Shown: in pieces, positions 9,443 through 17,856 of the stretch | Numbering within the stretch: position 1 is the stretch's first letter | Layout of the letters: each line of letters starts with the position of its first letter | Assembly: GCA_900095095.1 (NCBI GenBank) | Contig: FMBT01000706.1 | Coordinates: 1 to 21,238, forward strand | Direction: 5' to 3' | DNA length: 21,238 nt | Origin: Fragilariopsis cylindrus CCMP1102 | Taxonomy: Eukaryota; Bacillariophyta; Bacillariophyceae; Bacillariales; Bacillariaceae | The notes under the pieces: generated by a model | Databases searched by the model: none | Seen by the model: only the letters and a program-made list of their open reading frames with translations | What the model was told of the DNA's origin: nothing | Position numbers and translations under genes: made by a program

Positions 9443-12425
9443 CTAGAAACAACGGTTACAACATGGACAGATAATATTTGGATTCGACGAACAATCCGAA
9501 GCATAATCAAGAAAGATGGTGGAAGACTCATGTTGTTGTTGTGCTTCTTCACTATTATTGACAGCTTTATAATCAGCAACATTTCCATCACCTAACGATG
9601 ATGATGATGATTCTTGTTGTTGTTGTTGTTGTTGTTGGCCTAATGAAGCTATATTTGTATCATCATCTGTAATAGAGGGCATGGCATACTACCAATAAAT
9701 TCGGATTATCATGTAACCACAACCTCTGTATGTTGTCATAGTCATTGTTATTGCTGTCATTGTTATTGTCATTGACATCTGTACTACTATGACGACCACG
9801 TAATAAGTAATTGGTTGGAATTTCACCGTTAAATTCATTACCAAATAATTGTAAATAGGACAAATTTCGTAACAAACCTAATGTTGTTGGTAATGTACCA
9901 GTCATACGATTATCACCAATATTAAATCCATGTAATGGTGAATATAATATAGCATTAGACGAGTCATTGTTATTGTCATTATTGATAGTTCTATAATTTG
10001 TAAAAATAATATCACCAGGAATAGTACCAGTCAATCGATTGTAGGCCACAATTAATCGTTCTAATTTTGGCATGACTAGTAAAAATTCTAATGGCAATCG
10101 TCCATCTAAATCACAATCTGATAACTGTAATTGTATTAAACTTGTCAGTACTGCGATCTCGGTGGGGATCGTACCAGTTAATTCTGCATTACGTTGCAAT
10201 GCTAATACTTCTAAATTATTATTAAAAGCAACCGTACGTGGAATTGTTCCAGTCAGAACATTGTTAGAGAAATCAATTACTTTCAACGATGACCTATCAT
10301 TATTGATGTTGTTGTTAGAGTTGTTGTTAGAGTTTGAATTACTATACGAACCGATAGTTGGTCTCATGATGTTGTCATTACTACCAACCTGCTTAACTTG
10401 ATTGTTTTGTTCTGCTGATGTTTCTCCTTTATCGATTGACATTGCAATTTCCATTGATGACAACCATTCGTTATTCGCATTATCTTCATCATCTTCTTCT
10501 TCCACGATCGTTGACGTGGACGTTGACGCGGTCGTGGTCGTTGGCGTAGTTGTCGTTGACGATAATGTCATTGATGCAAATAACCATTGTTCAAATGGTA
10601 ATGTACCTGAAAAATTATTGGAATCTAAATATAATTCTTTTAATACTTGAGTGTTCACATATAATGGCAATGGTCCATTAAAAAAATTATCACTTAATTT
10701 GAGAATTTGTAACGATGGTAATCCATACCGTATATCTTCTTGAATTGTTCCATCTAATTCATTTTTAGACAAATCTAATATACGTAATTTTGGTAAGAAT
10801 GATGATACTGTTACGGCGGCCGTTATCCCATCGTTCTCATTCTTGTTCTCATTCTCATTCTCATTGTCATCATTACTGTTATTGTTATAGAATAAGAAAT
10901 CATTTGGTATTGATCCACGTAAATTATTCATGGATAAATCTAATATTTCTAGATGTGGTCCTAACCAAATTAACGTTTCACTTGGTATAAATTTATTACC
11001 AACAATATTACGCTCTCTTAACATAAGTGAAATAATATAACCATCTTCATTGCAGGTTATACCAATCCAATCACATGCATCAATCCCTGGACGGATCCAA
11101 TCTATCAACTCGACTTCAGTAGTGTCAGTGTCAGTGTCAGAGTAGTCAGTCTGCTTATTATTATTATCGTAATTATAATAGTCGGTATTGACATTGACAT
11201 TATCAGTCGTCGTCATCTGCAGCTCATCTTGTATCCAATAGAATTCACCACCAGTTTCATAATATAAAACTAATAATCCTAATCTTTGTAATAGTTTCGA
11301 TTCCATTTCTTTACTACCATAATAATAATCATCACCAGTACTACTACTTCGACGAATTGCACCATCTTGATACGCCACAAATCGCAATGCATCAAATTGG
11401 GATGTGGTTGGATCAGTCCATACATACGGATCAATATTATTATTACTATCATTATTATCAACGTTCAGTAATACAATCGTCAATAAAGTATTAAAATAGT
11501 CATCAAATGAATCATATGGGAAAGTAATTGTTGGTGAAAAGGATTGTGTTGGTGATGGTGTAGGTACTACGGTTGTTGTGGTAATGCTGCCGTCACCATT
11601 GTTATCATCATCACCGTAATAGTCACCACCGTTGTTTGTATTACTATTACTATTATTATCTTGTTGGTGTTGTTGTTGTGAAGGTAGTACAAACATCTGC
11701 TTCCAAAAAAGAATTCCAATTGTAGCAGCCGCAGTAAACAAGATAATCAAACCAATACCAATCCATCCTTTTTTACGATACGATAATGTATTCGTACTAT
11801 TATTACTGCTGTTACTGCTGTTGCTACTGTTGTTGCTGTTGCTGTTTTTGTTACTGTTGTTACTACTGTATCCTTCTTCTACATCATCCCCTCGTCCTTC
11901 TCCATCATTACATTCATCTTCGTGATGGCGGATAATGATCTCGTCTCCTCCTGATAGAGTTTTCGACGAAGGATAATAGTCACCGCCGTCATCGTCATCG
12001 TCATCATCATCAGTCATTTCTTCATCCACACTCTCTTCCTCCTCCTCTCCGTCCTCTTTCTCGTCGTCGTCGTCGTCCTCGTCGAGACGAAGAGATAAGT
12101 CTTGGTTTTGATACACTGTCGCTTCTTCTTCTTCTTCGTTGTTGATCTCAGTGCTGTTGCTTTCTTCTACTTCTTGATTTAATGTTGTTGGAGTAGTCAA
12201 TACTAAAGGTGGAGTATAACGTTGAGGAGGAGGAGATAAAGGTAAATTCATAATGATATCATTATGATATTGACAACGACGTGGTGGAGGTAGTGGTTCA
12301 TCCGTTCCATCATCACCAACTACACCACCATTATCCTCTTTTCTTCTTGTTGGAACTGTTCCTGTTCCTGTTCGTCGTGTTGACGAACGATATCGATTGT
12401 TATTACTATTATTATCTATTGCCAT
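9443..12425 (-). CDS. membrane-anchored leucine-rich repeat receptor-like protein (one late frame break)
   Basis: Probable cell-surface or secretory-pathway LRR protein; the ligand is unknown. The ATG at 12425 opens a 920-codon frame to 9663. Residues 1-218 are an Asp/Glu/Asn/Ser-rich cytosolic tail. A single hydrophobic segment (GWIGIGLIILFTAAATIGIL, about 219-241) follows a basic YRKKG, suggesting type II topology. An extracellular N-cap with ACDWIGITC lies near residue 448. About eleven plant-type LRRs follow (for example LEILDLSMNNLRGSIP, LKELYLDSNNFSGTLP, LSYLQLFGNEFNGEIP, then LWLHDNPNL). Asn/Asp-, Thr- and Glu-rich insertions interrupt the LRR array. The frame fails right after HDNPNL. 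The expected continuation, with MPSITDDDTN, poly-Gln and a Cys-rich end CPCCNRC, is in another frame, 9682 to 9443. There is no kinase domain. Diatoms carry many such proteins, which supports the lineage call. The family is secure; whether the break is real is open. Confidence 0.85.
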
Positions 12426-13198
12426 CGTATTTACTGCTGTGTTATAATGTTTTCGTAAGAGAAATTGAAATGTGATTTAGATTGTGAAGAGAAAAAAATA
12501 AAAGGCAAAAGAAAAACCATCACAATAATAACTAGTAAGACAGAGTTTTCTGGTTTTTTTGTTCTGAAAAGTGTAGTACAGTATTTATAGCTTTTAAATA
12601 AAAAACATCGCGTGGGAGTCAAAAGTCACAAAACTGCTACAGTACTGGGTGTGGTGTACGATGCATGATTGATAGTTAAAAACTGTACAGTAGTGCCGAA
12701 AAAGGTTTTGTCAATAATTATATAAGCTCCGCGCGCCGTGGGATTCAAAAGTCAAAGAAGTGTTCATCCAAAGAGGGCTTTACGTAAGCTTTCGAATTTA
12801 GTGTTAAGTGGGTGGGAATCGAATCCATCGAATCGATATATCAATATCATCGAATTTTTTTGATCGTGAAAATATCTGGCAGTACTTAACAATAAATACG
12901 CGGATCTGGTAAAAGTTGCGCATGACAACCACGTCTTAGTATTCCTCAAAAACGTATTTAACGTCATTATATTCATTCGTGATTGATTCAAAACGGTCGT
13001 TTCCTGACGTTGCTACTGTGTGAAAGTTACGACCAGAATGCAATTTTGATAGGAACAATAACAGTAACAGCTTTCTAATTTAGTTACGTAGTGTTAGGCG
13101 GTGGGAATCGAATCTTCTTTCCGCTAAACTAGTAACATAAAAATCAATCTCGCAACTTCGGTATAATAGAAGTCTTACACACAATAATACTATAATTC
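12426..13198. other. divergent promoter region with repeated GTGGGANTC motifs
   Basis: This spacer separates the LRR gene (minus) from the Ser/Lys-rich gene (plus), so promoters for both should lie here. Four related motifs occur: gtgggagtcaaaagtca at 12612-12628, gtgggattcaaaagtca at 12738-12754, gtgggaatcgaatc at 12812-12825 and again at 13101-13114. The last two also share a preceding gtgtta (12801 and 13091). They could be diverged copies of one small element or binding sites. No gene is supported. Confidence 0.5.
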
Positions 13199-13909
13199 AT
13201 GACCAATTCTAATAGTATGATGACATCCCCTCAAAAAAATGTTCGTTTTGTTTCATCGAACTATCCTGAAAAGCAACCTTGTTGGGGTACAAAACGAAGT
13301 GCATGGACTTCGGATGAAGAAGCACCATCCTCAACACCACATTCGTCATCAATGAACGCGAAAATGTCATCATCATCATCACGACGATCCCATTCTTTCT
13401 ATCAAAGGATACTGTTTCCACCAAAACGTCAAGAACTTTTTGTGTATGAGTTACCAGAATGTTTATTCATTCACAATGAAGAAAAAATATCGGAACGTTC
13501 AGAGGAATTTGGTATAGATAGGACGATAGTGAAGACGACAATGACGGAAAGGATACGTACTAGTAATAGTGCTCCCATACTCAAATCGATACTAAAGAAA
13601 AGTCAATGTAACATCCACCAATCTCATCAGGCTTTATTATCAGGATCACCGCAACAACTACAAACATCAAAATTAAATACAAAATCAAAATCAAAATCAT
13701 TATTCAAGAAGAATAAGAATAAGAACAGTAAAAATGTCGTACCAATATCAAGAAGAGTGAGTGATATCATTAGTAGTATTAATGATAGCAACCATACTGA
13801 TAGCAGTAGCATCAGCAGTAGTAGTAGTAGCAGTAGTATGAATAAAACATCAACGTCTCTATCAAGAAAGCATCGTGATTCTTTTTTGGATTTACAATCA
13901 CTATTATAG
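13199..13909 (+). CDS. unrecognised 236-aa Ser/Lys-rich protein with PP1-docking-like motifs
   Basis: I do not recognise a domain. The ORF runs from ATG at 13199 to a TAG near 13909, is intronless and highly polar, and looks largely disordered. Ser runs (13802-13839) and Lys/Asn runs come from triplet repeats. Two short motifs stand out. KNVRF at residues 13-17 fits the RVxF docking motif for protein phosphatase 1, and SILK at residues 130-133 fits the SILK docking motif. The middle (about residues 63-105) has the only order-like stretch, with FYQRILFPPKRQELFVYELPE. A regulatory or scaffold protein would fit, but this is inference from short motifs. In known PP1 regulators SILK usually precedes RVxF; here the order is reversed. 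The protein is divergent from the LRR gene. Coding status is supported by length, composition and the ATG start. Confidence 0.6.
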   Translation: MTNSNSMMTSPQKNVRFVSSNYPEKQPCWGTKRSAWTSDEEAPSSTPHSSSMNAKMSSSSSRRSHSFYQRILFPPKRQELFVYELPECLFIHNEEKISERSEEFGIDRTIVKTTMTERIRTSNSAPILKSILKKSQCNIHQSHQALLSGSPQQLQTSKLNTKSKSKSLFKKNKNKNSKNVVPISRRVSDIISSINDSNHTDSSSISSSSSSSSMNKTSTSLSRKHRDSFLDLQSLL

Positions 13910-14981
13910 AAACATGATAAAATACACTGATTTCTTCTCTATATGAATACAAACCATTGCCGTTGGCATGTTGCGATAGGCGTGCTTGTTGTGTTTCTCG
14001 TAATTGCGCCTTTCTTACAAGAATAGGGGGATGAGATTGAGATGTTATACCATGGCTAACATGCAACACAGGACCGTTGTGTCTCTCCTTGTAATGGAGG
14101 AGGGGGGTTAATATTGTAATTTTTGTTTGGGGGGGTGGGACCTGTTCAAAGTGCAGGATTGGTTGCATCAAGGCAGAACATGCCAAGACGCTGTTTCTTC
14201 GCCACAACGTATTTGCCGGAGCAAAAAAAGACGTTGATCTTCTCACAAAAATCCAATCTTGCTTCAATTCGTCATCACAGGTTGTGTTGATATCAAATTT
14301 GAATTAGTCAAATTTGGAGAGTACATAAATAGAGATTCTATAAAAGTACAGTCATACTACTTACACCAACGCAAGGGTGAATCCAAGATTTTTAGATGAC
14401 GTTAAAATCTTGTTGCGAGTAGTCAATCATATTTGAGTTAAAGTTTATAGTAAGCGATTACAAATCGCGCGATAAAAGAAAAAAATGACAACTTCTCTTT
14501 TTGATGTTCGTCGTGTATCTAGAGTACATTTCACATTTACATTTACATACAACATTCTTCACATTCACATACTGTACACTAGTACACTCGCCCACATCAG
14601 CATCGCTGGTCGATTCGATTCATTCGGTTTTTATAGAAACCTACAGTACTTTGACCTGACGAAGAGCATTATACTGTACAACTAATGATTATTTAACTTC
14701 AACTAACTTCAAGAATTAATCCACTAACTCTCTTAAGCTAACTTTCTTTTTAACTGCAGTAGAAGACATCAAAGAAGCAAGGGCCGAGGATTAGCTTGAC
14801 GCCAGATATCTCAACACACGTCTGTTCTATTTCCTACAGGTTTATATGAATCAATCAATCAATCAATCTGGTTCTGTCGTTTTTCTAGGTAACGTACACA
14901 CTCTAGTAGTCACTTCCGAAAATTGAGAAGAAGAAGACAAGAAAAAAGAAGACAAGAAAAAAAAGAGAAATATCAAATATT
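13910..14981. other. intergenic region with a GC-richer patch
   Basis: From about 13960 to 14270 the base composition is noticeably richer in G+C and the minus strand is open for 151 codons (13812-14267), overlapping the end of the previous gene. The translation has no motif I recognise, so it is not called as a gene. A TATAAAAG sequence lies near 14339, and a 66-codon ORF with an A-rich start context begins at 14485, but its product is featureless. A short aatc tandem lies near 14847-14870. Just upstream of the sulfatase start there is a purine-rich tract of agaagacaagaaaaa-type units (14926-14970). Confidence 0.45.
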
Positions 14982-17399
14982 ATGGTCGTGTCGTCATCGT
15001 CATCATCGTCTTTGCCATTGGGTGGTTCTGACGACCACAACCACAACAACAGTCGTCAGCGACGTCAACGATATTGCTGGATCTTTGAACGTGGTATATT
15101 AATTGCTATATTAAATGTAGTATTAATTGGACTAATATACAATCATAGAGCTGTAACAAAACAAGAATCACAAGAAAAATCACAATACTCATTTGCTATC
15201 ACTGAACAAAAGGAAACAGGATTTAAAATATTAGATAATGAAAAAAATAATGAAAGATTATTACTTCAACGTGAATCATCGAATAAGAATCAGCAGAAGG
15301 AAAAGAAAAAGAATGCTAAAAAGAATAAAGACGAAGATCAGCAACGGCAACAACAACAACAACGGGAATTGAAATTGCGACGACAGCAGGGACTTAAAAA
15401 AAAAGAACAGGAACAGAAAGAAGCACAACAAAAAGAAGAAGAACAGCAACAGCAACAACAGCAACAGGAATTTGAATTGCGACGACAGCACGAACTAATA
15501 CAGGAACAGCAGCAGGAACTTAAAAAAAAGGAACAGGAACAAAAAGAAGCACAAAAAGAAGAAGAAACAACAACAGATACAGATACAGATAATATAAATG
15601 ATGATGATGATACAAGATTAAATATAATATTATTTTATGCGGATGATTGGACAATGAATGTATTAGGTAAATTAAATAAAGATGTCTATACACCAAATAT
15701 TGATAAAATGGCTGACGAAGGGATCATGTTTATCAATAATTGTGTAACGACATCCGTATGTTGGATATCACGTGCCACATTAATGACAGGATTATATTAT
15801 TCCAAACATTTACAATCCAAGCCACATGTCAATAATATCTTTACATCAGTGAATTGGAATCATACATTATTTCCATTATTAAAAGCTCATGATTATTATA
15901 CTGGTATTGTCGGAAAATGGCATGCACCAAATATAGTCGAATATATGAGTGCAGCATTTAATGAATTTTCTAAATTATATTTTGGTGAACATTGGTCCGA
16001 TTATTTTTCCGGTGATGGTACATTAGAACATGTCACAGAATTAAATAAAAGACATTCTATCGAATTTTTACGCAATCGTCCAAAAGATAAAAACTTTGCA
16101 TTAAAAGTTAGTTTCTTTGCCACACATGCATGGGATGGTGCAGAAATATCCTATCAACCAATGAATGCAACAAGACAACAATATTATCCTGATAATGCTA
16201 CAATGGATGCATACAATAATTACAAGAATATTAAACCACCCAAGACAGCCGCCGATGATAAATATTGGAAAGAATTGCCATGGTTTTTCAATGAACAAAC
16301 AGCTGGACGGGCACGATGGAGGAATCGATTTGAACCACATATCTGGCAAAAGAATATCAAAGATTTATATTCCATGGCCACTGAAGTTGATTTTGCAATA
16401 GGTGAAATTATACAAGAATTAAAAAATCAAGGAGTCTATAATAATACAATGTTACTATTTACAACAGATAATGGTGACTTGCATGGTGAACATGGTCTCG
16501 TTGAAAAATGGTATCCATTTGAAGAATCAATTAAGGTACCATTAATTATAGTGGATCCAAGAATGTTGTCAGACTCTACTAGTAGAAATAAGAAGAAAAA
16601 AATAGGTACGATTAATAAAGAATTTACATTAAATATTGATTTAGCACCAACAATATTAGGTGCCGCAAATATAAAATCACCTAATTTTATGCAAGGTCGT
16701 GATATAGCTGATTTATATTTAGATGATGAAGATGATGATGAAGATGAAGATGAAGATGAACTAACAACTCAACAACAACAACACGTCAATAATAATTCTA
16801 CGATGACGAGTCGTGGTCGACGGCGGAGGCATCTTACCAGCAATGACGTTGACGTTGACGTCGACGCTAATAAGACGTTATCGTCATCATCGTCATCGTT
16901 ATCGTTATCGTCGTTGAAAGAGAAGAAGAAGAAACGTATACGTAAACGTAAACGTGTTATAAATAAACAACCATGGAGAACCGATTGGTATTATGAATGG
17001 AATATGGGTCATCCACATAATGCCTCTGGACATGAACAGGAACATTTTATTGATGCAGCCTTTGCATTAATTACAAAAGAATGGAAATATATATATTGGC
17101 CACAAAAACAATATGAACAATTATATCATCGATCTATTGATATATATGATGAATATGATATTATACAAAATTATTATATCTTAAATCAAGGTCAAGAGTA
17201 TCATCGTGAACATAATATATTTCAACCACTAGAGGAATATATAAAAATTAATAGTAATGGTAATGATAATTCAAATTTTAGTATAACAAAAACAAATCCT
17301 ATTGGTGATAGTATTCAATCCACAAAAGAAATTTATGATACATTAAAAACAAGATTTAATGAATTGAAACAACATGTACAGAATGGATATAAAGTATAA
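14982..17399 (+). CDS. membrane-anchored sulfatase (alkaline phosphatase superfamily)
   Basis: Probable type I sulfatase, hydrolysing sulfate esters, perhaps of sulfated polysaccharides in the secretory route or cell wall. The intact frame encodes 805 aa. After basic RQRRQR, a signal-anchor segment lies at about residues 34-53, suggesting type II topology. Residues 60-200 are a Gln/Lys/Glu-rich coiled-coil stalk containing a duplicated module (LRRQ, then KKKEQEQKEAQ). The catalytic domain starts near residue 211: metal ligands D221-D222 in YADDW, the signature CWISR at 260-264 with the candidate formylglycine Cys260, GKWH at 311-314, H382 in FFATH, D496-N497 in TTDNGD, and K509. In the usual C-x-P-S-R core the third residue is Pro (sometimes Ala), but here it is Ile. 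A poorly conserved Asp/Glu, then Ser and Lys/Arg-rich insertion precedes the late PWRTDWYYEW motif. The substrate cannot be predicted. The superfamily is secure. Confidence 0.92.
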   Translation: MVVSSSSSSSLPLGGSDDHNHNNSRQRRQRYCWIFERGILIAILNVVLIGLIYNHRAVTKQESQEKSQYSFAITEQKETGFKILDNEKNNERLLLQRESSNKNQQKEKKKNAKKNKDEDQQRQQQQQRELKLRRQQGLKKKEQEQKEAQQKEEEQQQQQQQQEFELRRQHELIQEQQQELKKKEQEQKEAQKEEETTTDTDTDNINDDDDTRLNIILFYADDWTMNVLGKLNKDVYTPNIDKMADEGIMFINNCVTTSVCWISRATLMTGLYYSKHLQSKPHVNNIFTSVNWNHTLFPLLKAHDYYTGIVGKWHAPNIVEYMSAAFNEFSKLYFGEHWSDYFSGDGTLEHVTELNKRHSIEFLRNRPKDKNFALKVSFFATHAWDGAEISYQPMNATRQQYYPDNATMDAYNNYKNIKPPKTAADDKYWKELPWFFNEQTAGRARWRNRFEPHIWQKNIKDLYSMATEVDFAIGEIIQELKNQGVYNNTMLLFTTDNGDLHGEHGLVEKWYPFEESIKVPLIIVDPRMLSDSTSRNKKKKIGTINKEFTLNIDLAPTILGAANIKSPNFMQGRDIADLYLDDEDDDEDEDEDELTTQQQQHVNNNSTMTSRGRRRRHLTSNDVDVDVDANKTLSSSSSSLSLSSLKEKKKKRIRKRKRVINKQPWRTDWYYEWNMGHPHNASGHEQEHFIDAAFALITKEWKYIYWPQKQYEQLYHRSIDIYDEYDIIQNYYILNQGQEYHREHNIFQPLEEYIKINSNGNDNSNFSITKTNPIGDSIQSTKEIYDTLKTRFNELKQHVQNGYKV

Positions 17400-17856
17400 T
17401 TAATCTATGATAATAATAACTATAACATAACTATAATATTGTTAGTCCTAACTATAGAGTGAGTATAACTATAATCTCTGTGTTTGCTTTGCTTTGCTTT
17501 TAGGTCAATCGTGCACAAAACTACGCGACTAAAAGGGACGGGGCAGTTATTCAATAAATTCCCCTAAATCAGATTAATTTGATTAGTGACTAAAATGAAC
17601 TTTTTCAGTCTCGTAAAGAATTACGTCCAACCTTCGTCGGCTTCTAGTTTTATTCGTATCCATCACGACTTAAAATTCACAGATTTTCTATTTTTTTACC
17701 TGATCACATCATGATTAAGTTACTGTGCAACTGTAACATCATAATATTGTTTTGGTACTTACCACCACCGGCACATCATACACAAGATGGATTGATTTGA
17801 TTCATTCGCATTTCGCATTTCATAGTAGTAGTAGTAGTAGTAGTAGTAGTAGAACG
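17400..17856. other. intergenic region with a TAG/AGT triplet repeat
   Basis: AT-rich spacer between the sulfatase and the NAPE-PLD-like gene. An uninterrupted AGT repeat at 17824-17851 lies directly before the chosen ATG (17857). The frame remains open upstream of that ATG through the repeat (as poly-Ser) back to about 17752, but no ATG occurs there, so 17857 is the first usable start. Confidence 0.6.

Noticed and set aside
12249..12266. Perfect 18-nt palindrome cataatgatatcattatg
   Set aside because: It lies inside the LRR coding frame and is explained by His-Asn-Asp-Ile-Ile-Met codons in AT-rich sequence.
12812..13114. tRNA gene suggested by B-box-like gattcgattcc on the minus strand
   Set aside because: The T-arm does not pair properly on that strand and no D-arm, anticodon arm or acceptor stem could be built around either copy.
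14485..14685. Small plus-strand gene downstream of a TATAAAAG-like sequence
   Set aside because: The 66-codon product has no motif and includes translated simple repeats (catttacattt); the TATA match alone is common in AT-rich DNA.
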